Shown: positions 1-8,324 of the stretch, piece by piece
How the letters are laid out: every line of letters starts with the position of its first letter
How positions within the stretch are numbered: position 1 is the stretch's first letter
NCBI GenBank assembly: GCA_016793115.1
Contig: JAEUIN010000193.1
Span: forward strand, 1 to 57,805
Direction: 5' to 3'
From: Planctomycetaceae bacterium
GTDB lineage: Bacteria > Planctomycetota > Planctomycetia > Pirellulales > PNKZ01
Length of the DNA: 57,805 nt
Translations under genes and position numbers: made by a program
The notes under the pieces: generated by a model
The model's database searches: none
Told to the model about the DNA's origin: nothing
Seen by the model: only the letters and a program-made list of their open reading frames with translations

Positions 1-59
1 AATGCGGCCGAGCGAAACTAAGTCGGAAGTCGGAGCGATGTGCGATGAAGTAGCTCCGC

Positions 60-90
60 GTGGGCCTCGCTACGCTCGACCCACCCTACA
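60..90. repeat. Hairpin-type intergenic repeat at the manC stop codon
   Basis: A GTGGG...CCCAC stem encloses a GAGCG/CGCTC-rich centre and ends in CCCTAC. On the minus strand the CTA at 86-88 is the manC stop codon, so the repeat supplies the end of the gene. A similar unit occurs at 36741-36773. It looks like a dispersed REP-type element. There is no T-run, so it is not a classical terminator. Confidence 0.45.
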
Positions 91-1189
91 GGTGCCCTTC
101 CCAGCCTCGTTCTTCCAGCAGCTTCACGAGTTTGCGGATCGATTCTTCATCGTTTTTATCGGCCACGAGCGTGGCGTCGGGCGTGTGAACCACGATGCAA
201 TTCTTCAAGCCGAGCGTGACGACGAGGTGGTCGTCGTCGGTCCGCACGATCGTATCGGTCGTGTCGAGGCCGAGGTGCTTGCCGACGATCGTGTTGCCCG
301 CCGCGTCGCTGCCCCGGAGCCGCGCGATCGATTGCCAACTACCGACGTCGTCCCAATCGAACGGCGCCTCGATGACGATCACCCCCTTGGCGTGCTCCAT
401 CACGGCATAGTCGATCGAGATGCTCGGCGCCGCGCGGAACTCGCGATCGAGCACGTCGGCGTAGGCGGGCGTGTCCAGCGCGGCGGCGATCGTTTCCAAA
501 TGCTGGAGCAGTTGCGGCTGATGCTCGCGCAAGGCGTCGACCACGACGTCGGCCCGCCAGACGAACATGCCGGAGTTCCAATAGAACTTGCCCGAGGCGA
601 CGAACTCTTTCGCTTGCTCAAGTTGCGGCTTCTCGCGAAAGCGAACGACCTGATAGACGTCGAGCTCCGCGGTGAGCGCCTTGAACTGTCCTTGCGGCGG
701 CGTGATCGTTTCGCCCCGTTCGATGTAGCCGAAGCCTTCGCTCGGGTAGGTCGGCTTGATGCCGAACGTGACGATCTGGCTGCGCGGCTTCGCGGCGAGT
801 TGATTGGCGAGCGTCACGGCTTTGTGAAACGCCGCCGTGTCGCGAATCACATGGTCGCTCGGCATCACGACCATCACGGCTTCGGGATCGTCGCGCAGCA
901 TGCGCAGCGCGGCCAAGCCGATGCAGGGCGCGGTGTTGCGCTGCAGCGGTTCGGCGATGTATTGCCGCGCCGCGATCTCCGGCAGCTCGGCTTGGATCGC
1001 CGGCACCAAGCTTTGCCCGACGGCGAGCCACGTGCGCTCGCTCGGCACGAGTCCGGACAAGCGGTCGACCGTGGCGCGGATCATCGTCCGATCGTCGGCC
1101 AACGGCAGAAGTTGCTTCGGCAGCGCGCGACGACTCGCCGGCCAGAAGCGAGTGCCGGAACCGCCGGCCATGATGAGAGCGTGGAGCAT
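86..1189 (-). CDS. manC: Mannose-1-phosphate guanylyltransferase
   Basis: This enzyme makes GDP-mannose from mannose-1-phosphate and GTP in the cytoplasm, for use in polysaccharide and glycoprotein synthesis. The 367-residue protein opens with the nucleotidyltransferase signature MAGGSGTRFWPASR, followed by LPKQLLPL. Further on are the sugar-nucleotide motifs VVMPSDHVI and EKP. The length matches the GMP-only form; there is no C-terminal isomerase domain as in the bifunctional type. The start is the ATG at 1187-1189, directly before the conserved MAGG motif. No Shine-Dalgarno is visible, because a heptamer array begins right at the start codon. The next gene upstream on the same strand is another nucleotide-sugar pyrophosphorylase, which suggests an envelope sugar theme. 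Confidence 0.9.
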   Translation of the reverse strand: MLHALIMAGGSGTRFWPASRRALPKQLLPLADDRTMIRATVDRLSGLVPSERTWLAVGQSLVPAIQAELPEIAARQYIAEPLQRNTAPCIGLAALRMLRDDPEAVMVVMPSDHVIRDTAAFHKAVTLANQLAAKPRSQIVTFGIKPTYPSEGFGYIERGETITPPQGQFKALTAELDVYQVVRFREKPQLEQAKEFVASGKFYWNSGMFVWRADVVVDALREHQPQLLQHLETIAAALDTPAYADVLDREFRAAPSISIDYAVMEHAKGVIVIEAPFDWDDVGSWQSIARLRGSDAAGNTIVGKHLGLDTTDTIVRTDDDHLVVTLGLKNCIVVHTPDATLVADKNDEESIRKLVKLLEERGWEGHL

Positions 1190-1300
1190 GAGTGCTAAGT
1201 GCTAAGTGCTAAGTGCTAAGTGCTAAGTGCTAAGTGCTAAGTGCTAAGTGCTAAGTGCTAAGTGCTAAGTGCTAAGTGCTAAGTGCTAAGTGCTAAGTGC
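1190..1300. repeat. Tandem heptanucleotide array (AAGTGCT)n, about 16 copies
   Basis: About 110 bp of nearly perfect AAGTGCT repeats begin directly at the manC start codon and occupy its 5-prime leader. The flank at about 1313-1347 carries the same unit inverted and degenerate (ACTTAGCACTTATCA and related), reaching the end of the upstream gene. Because the unit is 7 bp and contains TAA on one strand and TAG on the other, all six frames are closed. Copy number could vary by slippage. Confidence 0.95.
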
Positions 1301-1332
1301 CAAGCGATTCCTCATTTATCACTTAGCACTTA

Positions 1333-2733
1333 TCATTCATCACTTCTAAGATACGTCGCCTTCTCGTAGCGCGTGCCCGGCTTGATCTTCTCTCGGACTT
1401 GGTCGGCGTCGAGGGCGAACAGCGGGCTGATTTCGACGATTGTGCCGTCGGCGACTTCCGCACCGGCTGCGCGCAGCCACTTTCGGCCCTGCGCGCCGAT
1501 CGCCGCTTTCACGTGTTCCGGGCTATCGGTCTTCGAGCCCGGGGCGTTTTTCACCGGGGCGAACGCGTCGGCCGGCGTCACTTCGACGACGAGCGTGCGC
1601 TTCGCGACCGGCAGCAGATCGAAAATGAACTTCTCGAACTTAAAGGCATTGGGCTCCGTGGGGTCGACCGTGTTGCCGGAGTCGTCGACGAACGGCACTT
1701 TCTTGCGGGCAATGTGAAACGGCAACTCGCCGGCTCCGGCGGCGGCGCTTAAGAGAAAGGCCGCGTCGAACACATGCACGGCCGTGTTGCCGGCCCAGAG
1801 GGCCAGTGCACCGTCGTCGGTGCGGCGCGCCGCGTCGGCTTCCGGCAGATCGCTGTATTCGATGATCAGGGCCTGCCCGTCGATCTCGGCCAACACGCCG
1901 ACCCGCTCCGCAGGGTCTTGCTTGGCGACGACTTGGGTCGAAACTTCGCTTTGCGAAAGGATGTGGTAGCCGAGGAACGTCGGGTCGCACATCGTGACGA
2001 GCGGATTGTCGACTTGAAAGTAAAACAGGTGCGTCAGCCTACGATCGCGAATGATCGACTGCGCCGGGCTGCGACTGAGCGCGGCGGGGAGTCCGCCGTG
2101 GCCGTCGGGACTGAGGGCGAGTTCGCTCGAGGAAGCCAGCAGCAGTTTGCCCGTCGCCATATCCACCGCAGGCATCGTGCCTTGGCAAAAGACGACGAGG
2201 TCGTTTTCCGCGAGGCCGAAGCGATTGTGGCGTTCGAGAAACGCGATTGTTTCGTCGTTCGTCGCCGGGCTGGTCATCAAGAAGAGCGGGATGCGCACGC
2301 CGTAGCGCCGGCCGGCGGCGACGATCTTTTCGAGCAGGATTTGAAACAGCGTGGCGTCGGAAACCGGGCCGATGTGGTACATGCCCTTGGGGTGATCGAA
2401 GCCGAGGCGAGTCCCCTGCCCTCCGGCGACGAGCACCGCGCCGACCTCGCCGGCCCGCAATGCTTTCTCGCCGGCGGCTTTGGCGGCGGCCGCGTCGTAC
2501 GGCCAAGGCTTGCCGATGCGCACGGCCGGCGGCGACTTGGCCTTGGGGGCGGCGACTTTCCAATCGACGGCCTTGGTTTCGCCGGTCCGCAGCTTGGCGA
2601 GCTGTGCGAAATCGACCGACATGATCTGGCCGGAAAGATGGCTCCGCTCGTCGGCCGTGAGCACGTCCCAATGCTTGAGGAGGTGCGTTTGTCCGTAGGT
2701 TTCCAGGTGTTTCAGGAGTTCGGCGTAGGTCAT
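1333..2733 (-). CDS. UDPGP-family UTP--sugar-1-phosphate uridylyltransferase (UAP1-like)
   Basis: This is a eukaryote-type UDP-sugar pyrophosphorylase, most like UDP-N-acetylglucosamine diphosphorylase, which would make a UDP-sugar from UTP and sugar-1-phosphate. The nucleotide-binding motif VAGGQGTRLGFDHPKGMY lies near residue 100. It is followed by LMTSPATNDET, FCQGTMPAVD and the uridine/sugar-binding stretch with SPDGHGG. The protein is 466 residues when started at the ATG at 2731-2733 (MTYAELLKHL). A longer frame starts at 2820, but its first 29 codons run through an intergenic repeat and look spurious. No clear ribosome binding site is visible. The substrate, GlcNAc-1-P or another sugar, cannot be fixed from sequence alone. 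Confidence 0.82.
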   Translation of the reverse strand: MTYAELLKHLETYGQTHLLKHWDVLTADERSHLSGQIMSVDFAQLAKLRTGETKAVDWKVAAPKAKSPPAVRIGKPWPYDAAAAKAAGEKALRAGEVGAVLVAGGQGTRLGFDHPKGMYHIGPVSDATLFQILLEKIVAAGRRYGVRIPLFLMTSPATNDETIAFLERHNRFGLAENDLVVFCQGTMPAVDMATGKLLLASSSELALSPDGHGGLPAALSRSPAQSIIRDRRLTHLFYFQVDNPLVTMCDPTFLGYHILSQSEVSTQVVAKQDPAERVGVLAEIDGQALIIEYSDLPEADAARRTDDGALALWAGNTAVHVFDAAFLLSAAAGAGELPFHIARKKVPFVDDSGNTVDPTEPNAFKFEKFIFDLLPVAKRTLVVEVTPADAFAPVKNAPGSKTDSPEHVKAAIGAQGRKWLRAAGAEVADGTIVEISPLFALDADQVREKIKPGTRYEKATYLRSDE

Positions 2734-2766
2734 GGCGTTGGTCGCTGAAGGCGAGTTTGTTTGTCG

Positions 2767-2854
2767 TGTAGGGAACGCCCTCCGCGGCGTTCCGTGAAGC
2801 GGCGTATATCGGTGGTGCAACCCGGGCGGAACGCCACGGAGGGCGTTCCCTACA
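2767..2854. repeat. Inverted pair of palindromic repeats (BIME-like)
   Basis: Two 28-bp arms at 2767-2794 and 2827-2854 are reverse complements with 27 of 28 positions identical, separated by 32 bp. Each arm is itself a hairpin with a GGAACGCC/GGCGTTCC stem. This is the layout of a bacterial interspersed mosaic element. It sits between two minus-strand genes and overlaps the unlikely N-terminal extension of the downstream one. Confidence 0.8.
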
Positions 2855-2876
2855 GGCTCGGCACCGGGCGGCGTGT

Positions 2877-3686
2877 TTAACTGAGTTCGAGGCGCAGGCC
2901 GTCGTAGGCCAGCTCCATGCCGGGCGGGAGCGTGGCGTTCACGGTGTCGTGGTCGATCTCATGGGCGATGTGCGTGAAGTAGGTTCGCTTGGCGCCGATG
3001 CGCCGCGCCGCTTCGACGGCCTGCGCGACGTTGAAGTGCGTGGGGTGATGCTTGATGCGGAGCGCGTCGAGAATCAGCACGTCGAGCCCTTCCAAGAGCG
3101 GCCAGCTTTCGTCGGGGATGCTGTTCACGTCGGTGCAGTAGGCGATGTTGCCGAACCGGAAGCCGAGCACTTTGAAGCGGCCGTGGTAGAGGCGAATGGG
3201 GACGACCTGCGCGCCGAGCACCGAAAACGGTTCGAGCGCGATCGGCTGGAGCGTGAGCCGGGGATAAGAGGTTTGGGCGGAGTCGACGTCGGGATGGAAG
3301 GCGTAGTCGAACGACTTGCGAATCCGCTCCTCGACGAACGACTCGCAATAGAGCGGCAGCCGATGCCCGAGGTAGTAGGGAAACACGCGTAGGTCGTCGA
3401 GCCCGAACAAGTGGTCGGCATGCTCGTGCGTGTAGAGCACGGCGTGGATCATGCCGATCCGCTCCCGCAGCAGTTGCATGCGCAGATCGGGGCTGGAATC
3501 GACGAGCAGCGTCCCTTCCGGCAGGCCGATCGCCAAACTGCAGCGAGTGCGCTGGTTGCGGGGATTCGTGCTCTGGCAAACTTCGCAACCGCAGCCGATC
3601 GTCGGCACGCCGACGCTGGTGCCCGTCCCGAGGAAGAGGAGGGTGTTGCGGACGTCGTTGGGATTGGCGATCGGGATCAGCGACAT
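2877..3686 (-). CDS. Metallo-beta-lactamase fold phosphodiesterase, PhnP-like
   Basis: The 269-residue protein has an MBL-fold hydrolase core with the metal ligands THEHADH near residue 85. Like PhnP, it has an N-terminal LGTGTS motif and a structural zinc knuckle, CGCEVC. PhnP hydrolyses phosphoribosyl 1,2-cyclic phosphate, but many PhnP relatives in genomes without phn genes have other or unknown substrates. No phn gene is nearby, so the reaction is left open. The C-terminal THIAHEIDH stretch supplies a late metal-ligand histidine. The gene starts at the ATG at 3684-3686 and is followed by the intergenic repeat pair. Confidence 0.8.
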   Translation of the reverse strand: MSLIPIANPNDVRNTLLFLGTGTSVGVPTIGCGCEVCQSTNPRNQRTRCSLAIGLPEGTLLVDSSPDLRMQLLRERIGMIHAVLYTHEHADHLFGLDDLRVFPYYLGHRLPLYCESFVEERIRKSFDYAFHPDVDSAQTSYPRLTLQPIALEPFSVLGAQVVPIRLYHGRFKVLGFRFGNIAYCTDVNSIPDESWPLLEGLDVLILDALRIKHHPTHFNVAQAVEAARRIGAKRTYFTHIAHEIDHDTVNATLPPGMELAYDGLRLELS

Positions 3687-3793
3687 GCGAACTCGTAGCG
3701 CGGAACGGGGGAACCGGAAATGATGAGACGATGAGGGGAAACTTCGCAGTTCCGAGTTGCGAGCTCCCAGCTGGGCGGTGGACGAAGTATCAC

Positions 3794-3822
3794 GCTAAGC
3801 TCAATCGCGGACAAGGCTTAGC
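3794..3822. promoter_or_regulatory. 7-bp inverted repeat upstream of secA promoter
   Basis: GCTAAGC at 3794-3800 is matched by GCTTAGC at 3816-3822 with a 15-bp spacer. It lies about 27 bp before the candidate -35 box of secA, a plausible operator position. With only 7 bp per arm, chance is a real alternative. Confidence 0.25.
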
Positions 3823-3848
3823 ACGGGCCGGGCCGGCCGGAACCAGTG

Positions 3849-3877
3849 TTGACCCCTATTCGCAAACGCTATAAATT
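3849..3877 (+). promoter_or_regulatory. Candidate sigma70 promoter of secA
   Basis: TTGACC at 3849-3854 is followed by TATAAA at 3870-3875 (15-bp spacer), or by TAAATT two bases further on (17-bp spacer). The surroundings are AT-rich compared with the region. The leader to the secA start would be about 205 nt. Confidence 0.45.
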
Positions 3878-4086
3878 TAAGCAGCGGAAAATCTTACGCA
3901 CACGGAACGGGCGTTGCCGGCGGACTTTTCAACTCTCCGCCAACGGTGAGGGATCGCCGAAAATCGTCGCTCCGTTTGCCGGCCTTGCCTGGTCGAGTCG
4001 CCGGCTACGGTTTCTCGCTCGCGGTTCGCTTCGTTCACACGGCCCGATCTATTGGTTCGCAGTTTTTTCTCGTTCGCAGCTTGCCC

Positions 4087-7000
4087 ATGCAACAGGTACT
4101 CAACACCCTCGGCGACCTTTCCGGAACCCTGTTCGGCGGCTTCGGCCGTTCGATCGAGCGCTCGCTCACGGCGCTCTTCGGGTCGTCGAACGCTCGATAT
4201 ATCAAGAAGTTACAGCCGAAAGTCGCGGCCATCAACGACCTGGAATCGAAGTACCAGGGGATGACCGATGAAGAACTGCGGCAGCAGACGACGAAGTTTC
4301 GCGAGCGCTTGGCGGCAGGCCAAACGCTCGACGATCTGTTGGTGGAAGCGTTCGCGGTGTGCCGCGAGGCGAGCCGCCGCTTCATCGGGCTGCGGCACTA
4401 CGACGTGCAGTTGATCGGCGGCATGGTGCTGCACAACGGCGCGATCGCCGAAATGGCGACGGGCGAAGGCAAGACGCTCGTGGCGACGCTGCCGGCGTAT
4501 TTGAACGCTCTGGAAGAGAAAGGCGTTCACGTCGTCACGGTGAACAGCTACCTGGCCCGCCGCGATATGGAATGGATGGGCCCGGTGTATATGGGCCTGG
4601 GGCTGACCGTGGGCGCGATCTACAGCGACATGGACCCGGCCGAGCGGCAGCGCGCGTACTTGTGCGACATCACCTACGGCACGAACAACGAATTCGGCTT
4701 CGACTACTTGCGCGACAACATGAAGCCGGCCGCGCACGGCGATAAGCGGTTTCCGCCCAACGAGCAGCAAGTGCAGCGGAAGCTGCACTACGCGATCATC
4801 GACGAAGTGGACAACATCCTCGTCGACGAAGCCCGCACGCCGCTCATCATTTCGGGCCCGGCGAACGACGACGTCGAGAAATACGCCGTGGCCGACAAGA
4901 TCGCCCGGCAATTGAAGCGCGACGTGCACTTCGAAGTGAAGGAAAAGGAACACACGGTTCACTTGAACGAAGACGGCGTGCGCGAAGCCGAGAAGCTGGC
5001 CGGGGTGGAAAGCTTCTACACGGCCGGCAACATGCACTGGCCGCACCTGATCGACAACTCGCTCAAGGCGCACCACCTCTACAAGCGCGACGTGAACTAC
5101 GTCGTGCAGGACCGCGAGGTGATCATCGTCGACGAATTCACGGGCCGCCTGATGCAAGGCCGGCAGTGGAGCGACGGGCTGCACCAGGCCGTCGAGGCGA
5201 AGGAAGGGGTGCCGATCAAGAAGGAGACGCAGACGTACGCCACGGTGACGCTGCAGAACTTCTTCAAGATGTACAAGAAGATCAGCGGTATGACGGGCAC
5301 CGCGATGACGGAAGCGGCGGAGCTTTGGAAGATCTACAAGCTCGACGTCGTCGCGATTCCGACGAACAAGGCGCCGGCGCGCATCAACTACCCCGACGTG
5401 ATCTACCGCACCGAGCGCGAGAAGTTCGAGGCGATCTGCGACGAGATCGAATCGCTGCACCGTTGGGACCATCTCGAATTGCAAGACGGCACCGTGCTGA
5501 GCGGGACGATCCAGCGCGAGGAGCCGGGCGGCGACGTCGTGTTCACCAAACGCGACGCCAAGGACAAAGAGACGATCTCCGCGACGAAGATCAAGGAAAT
5601 CCGCCGCAAAGGTCGGCCGATCCTCGTCGGCACGGTGAGCATCGAAAAGAGCGAGCGCTTGAGCGCAATGCTTAATCGCCGCGGCGTGAAGCATGAAGTG
5701 CTCAACGCCAAGCACCACCAACGCGAAGCGGAAATCATTTCGCAAGCCGGCCGCTTGAACGCGGTGACGATCGCCACGAACATGGCCGGCCGCGGTACCG
5801 ACATCATCCTCGGCGGCAACCCCGAGACCATGGCTTGGGCCCAGCTGCAGGCGAAGTACGAATCTCGGCTGGAAGTTCCGCAAGACGAGTGGACGAAGCT
5901 CGTCAACGAGATCGAAGCCCGCGAGAAGATGAAGCCGGAAGGGGTCGTCGTCCGCACCTTGGGCGGCTTGCACGTTCTCGGCACCGAGCGCCACGAAGCC
6001 CGCCGCATCGACTTGCAACTCCGCGGCCGTTGCGGTCGCCAGGGGGATCCCGGCTCGTCGCGGTTTTTCCTCTCGCTCGAAGACGATCTGATGCGGATCT
6101 TCGCCGGCGAGTGGGTGAAAAACGTGCTCACGCGGCTCGGCATGCAGGAAGGCGAAGCGATCGAGAGCCGCATGGTGTCGCGGCGGATCGAAGGCGCGCA
6201 GAAGAAGGTCGAAGAACGCAACTTCGACATTCGTAAAAACCTGCTCGAGTACGACGAAGTGATGGACGAGCAGCGCAAGCGCGTCTACGGCTTCCGTCAG
6301 CAGTTGCTCGAAGGGGTGAACTGCAAGTACGTCATCCTCGACATGATCAACAAGCTCGTCGATCGGCATCTCGACGAAATGCTCGCGAGCGATTACGGCA
6401 CCAGCACCTACGCCAAGTGGGCCGGCCACGTGCTCGGCATCGAGTTCGACGCCAAAGACTTCCGCGGGCTCGACGCCGAGCAAGCGGCCCGCGTCGCGCG
6501 CGACGAAGCGCAGCGGCAGATCGAAACGCAACTCCACGACGCCATCGAAGAAAACCTGCCCGACGGCGAAGACGAGAGCGAGTGGAACTGGGAGGCGCTG
6601 GCGAAGTTCGTCGACACGCGCTGGGGCCTGAGCCTGCGCGATCGCGACTTGAAGAAGGTCGGTCGCGACGGCGTGGGCGAGTTGATCATCGCCAAGGTCA
6701 CTGAGGCGATCGAAAACGTCGACCTCGGCGAAGGGGCGAAGTTCCTCGATCCGCTGTTTCCGGCCGCGTCCGTCAGCGCGTGGTTGCGGCAGAAGTTTCT
6801 CATCGAGACGACGCCGGAAGAGATTCGCGCCCTCGAATTGCCGCAGCTCAAGAAGTTCGTGCTCAAGCGGGTGCATGAAGCCTACGAAGAAAAGGAAGCC
6901 GAATATCCGGTCCTCGCCGGCTTGCTGCACTTCTCGCGCGGCTCGGGCGACGGCGGGCAACGCCATTACGACCGCGAAGCGCTCGTGGCGTGGGCCCGCG

Positions 7001-7782
7001 ATCGGTTCGAGGTCGATTTGTCGATCGACGATTTGAAGAACAAGCAGCGCGACGAGATTCGCGAGGTCCTGGTCGCCGGCAGCAAGAAGTATCAATCGCA
7101 AGCCGAAACGGCCCTGGCCGATGCGAAGACGAGGCTGGAGCGAGTCGCCGGCAACGGTCATGCCGGAGGCAACGGCGCGCCGGCGAACGGCAATCTGTCG
7201 TCGCTCGTCGATTGGCTGCGCAGCGACATGGAGAGCGAAGTCACCGCCGAGCAACTCGAAACGCTCGACCCCGACGCGCTCGAACGCCGCGTGACCGGGG
7301 CGGTGGAAGATCGCTATCGCCCGGAGATTCGCGGCATGGAACGGCGCTTGGTGCTGTTCGTGCTCGACGCCGCCTGGAAGGATCATCTCCTGGCGATGGA
7401 CCACTTGCGCTCCAGCGTAAGCATGCGCGGCTACGGCCAGATGGACCCGAAGATCGAATACCGGCGCGAAGGCATGCGGACGTTCGAAACGATGTGGGAC
7501 AACATCGGCGAGCAAGTGACCGACATGGTGTTCCGCGTCGAACAGCTGAACGAAGATTTCATCGGCTCGACCTGGGTTGCGGGCAAGGCCGTGCACGAGT
7601 CGGCCTCGGGCGCGGGCATGGTTTCCGAAGAGCAAAAGGAAGCGATTCAAGGCTCGGAAGGCGGCGCGCCGATCGAACCGATCCGCAATCGCGGCCCGCA
7701 AGTCGGTCGCAACGACCCCTGCCCTTGCGGCAGCGGGAAGAAGTACAAGCAATGCTGCATGCACCGAGACAACGTGGCGTAA
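4087..7782 (+). CDS. secA: Preprotein translocase ATPase SecA, enlarged form
   Basis: SecA drives ATP-dependent export of unfolded proteins through SecYEG at the inner membrane. Visible motifs are Walker A MATGEGKT near residue 123, Walker B IIDEVD near 237, GTVSIEKSE and [15 protein letters not shown] in the second RecA domain, and a C-terminal SEC-C zinc site [13 protein letters not shown] near 1212. At 1231 residues it is about 330 longer than E. coli SecA. One insert, about residues 457-510, sits just before the second motor domain and contains [11 protein letters not shown] and ISATKIKEI. More extra sequence lies in the helical wing region, about 770-1080. The ATG at 4087 is chosen because the longer frame from 3946 has no SecA-like residues. 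A toxin-antitoxin pair follows 18 bp downstream. Confidence 0.97.
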   Translation: MQQVLNTLGDLSGTLFGGFGRSIERSLTALFGSSNARYIKKLQPKVAAINDLESKYQGMTDEELRQQTTKFRERLAAGQTLDDLLVEAFAVCREASRRFIGLRHYDVQLIGGMVLHNGAIAEMATGEGKTLVATLPAYLNALEEKGVHVVTVNSYLARRDMEWMGPVYMGLGLTVGAIYSDMDPAERQRAYLCDITYGTNNEFGFDYLRDNMKPAAHGDKRFPPNEQQVQRKLHYAIIDEVDNILVDEARTPLIISGPANDDVEKYAVADKIARQLKRDVHFEVKEKEHTVHLNEDGVREAEKLAGVESFYTAGNMHWPHLIDNSLKAHHLYKRDVNYVVQDREVIIVDEFTGRLMQGRQWSDGLHQAVEAKEGVPIKKETQTYATVTLQNFFKMYKKISGMTGTAMTEAAELWKIYKLDVVAIPTNKAPARINYPDVIYRTEREKFEAICDEIESLHRWDHLELQDGTVLSGTIQREEPGGDVVFTKRDAKDKETISATKIKEIRRKGRPILVGTVSIEKSERLSAMLNRRGVKHEVLNAKHHQREAEIISQAGRLNAVTIATNMAGRGTDIILGGNPETMAWAQLQAKYESRLEVPQDEWTKLVNEIEAREKMKPEGVVVRTLGGLHVLGTERHEARRIDLQLRGRCGRQGDPGSSRFFLSLEDDLMRIFAGEWVKNVLTRLGMQEGEAIESRMVSRRIEGAQKKVEERNFDIRKNLLEYDEVMDEQRKRVYGFRQQLLEGVNCKYVILDMINKLVDRHLDEMLASDYGTSTYAKWAGHVLGIEFDAKDFRGLDAEQAARVARDEAQRQIETQLHDAIEENLPDGEDESEWNWEALAKFVDTRWGLSLRDRDLKKVGRDGVGELIIAKVTEAIENVDLGEGAKFLDPLFPAASVSAWLRQKFLIETTPEEIRALELPQLKKFVLKRVHEAYEEKEAEYPVLAGLLHFSRGSGDGGQRHYDREALVAWARDRFEVDLSIDDLKNKQRDEIREVLVAGSKKYQSQAETALADAKTRLERVAGNGHAGGNGAPANGNLSSLVDWLRSDMESEVTAEQLETLDPDALERRVTGAVEDRYRPEIRGMERRLVLFVLDAAWKDHLLAMDHLRSSVSMRGYGQMDPKIEYRREGMRTFETMWDNIGEQVTDMVFRVEQLNEDFIGSTWVAGKAVHESASGAGMVSEEQKEAIQGSEGGAPIEPIRNRGPQVGRNDPCPCGSGKKYKQCCMHRDNVA

Positions 7783-7800
7783 GAGCCTGAGCGAGGTGGT

Positions 7801-7989
7801 ATGAGCACCGCGAAAGAAGACGTGCGAAGTTTGCTTGATCGACTTCCCGACGACGCTTCGTTGGAAGACATTCAGTATCACTTGTACGTGAAGCAAAAGA
7901 TCGAGCACGGCCGTTCGCAAGTCGAGTCGGGGGAGACGATCACCACCGAGCAACTTGAAGAGCGAATGAGTAAATGGCTCGAACGATAA
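7801..7989 (+). CDS. Antitoxin of a type II toxin-antitoxin pair
   Basis: This 62-residue acidic protein has the common antitoxin pattern LLDRLPDDASLEDIQYHLYV followed by KIEHGRSQVESGETIT and a C-terminal basic end, ERMSKWLER. Proteins of this type are encoded before RelE/ParE toxins, bind and neutralise them, and usually repress their own promoter. The gene overlaps the downstream toxin gene by 16 bp, typical of coupled translation. It starts 18 bp after the secA stop, so secA read-through could feed it. No separate promoter is evident in that short gap. Confidence 0.75.
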   Translation: MSTAKEDVRSLLDRLPDDASLEDIQYHLYVKQKIEHGRSQVESGETITTEQLEERMSKWLER

Positions 7990-8294
7990 GGTGGACTCGT
8001 CTAGTTGCCGACGATTTGGAGCAAGCCGTCGAATACATCGCTCGGGATTCGCCCGCTTACGCTCGCGCTTTTGCTCGCAAGGTCGTCGATGCCGGGCAAT
8101 CGTTGGCCGAGTTCTCGGAACGAGGAGCGATCGTCGAGGAGTTGGGCGACCCCTCGGTCCGTCAACTCTTCATCGGTTCGTATCGGTTGGTTTATCTTGT
8201 CGCCCCGGAGATGGTCGTACTCCTCGGATTGATTCATGCTCGCCGTAATTTCGGCGCCGCTTGGAAAAGCGAAGAGCGGATGCCCCCTCGCTAG
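7974..8294 (+). CDS. RelE/ParE superfamily toxin
   Basis: The 106-residue basic protein begins with IRWTRLVADDLEQAVEYIARDSPAYA. This is the ParE/RelE helical hairpin pattern, with a tryptophan early and a DSP-type turn. It then has the strand SYRLVYLVAPEMVVLLGLIHARRNF, matching the family core ending in H-x-R-R. Relatives act either as ribosome-dependent mRNA interferases or as gyrase poisons, and the sequence alone does not decide which. It overlaps its antitoxin by 16 bp. The usual GR-x-V-P-E motif reads GAIVEE here, a modest departure from the family. Confidence 0.75.
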   Translation: MARTIRWTRLVADDLEQAVEYIARDSPAYARAFARKVVDAGQSLAEFSERGAIVEELGDPSVRQLFIGSYRLVYLVAPEMVVLLGLIHARRNFGAAWKSEERMPPR

Positions 8295-8324
8295 ATTTTG
8301 CTACGTTCGGGAACGGATTCCCTC

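Larger units (their letters stand above)
3687..4086. other. Intergenic region between divergent phnP-like gene and secA
   Basis: This 400-bp gap separates divergent genes. It holds a candidate sigma70 promoter and a short inverted repeat, listed separately. Several ORFs cross the second half, including an in-frame 47-codon upstream extension of secA, but nothing in them resembles a protein family. Confidence 0.6.

Noticed and set aside
1190..1300. CRISPR array
   Set aside because: The unit is only 7 bp with no spacers, so it is a simple tandem repeat.
4210..7953. A 1247-codon open frame antisense to secA
   Set aside because: It lies entirely opposite a well-conserved gene; its residues are rich in His, Arg, Val and Asp and show no family motif. 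High GC codon use keeps the opposite frame open.
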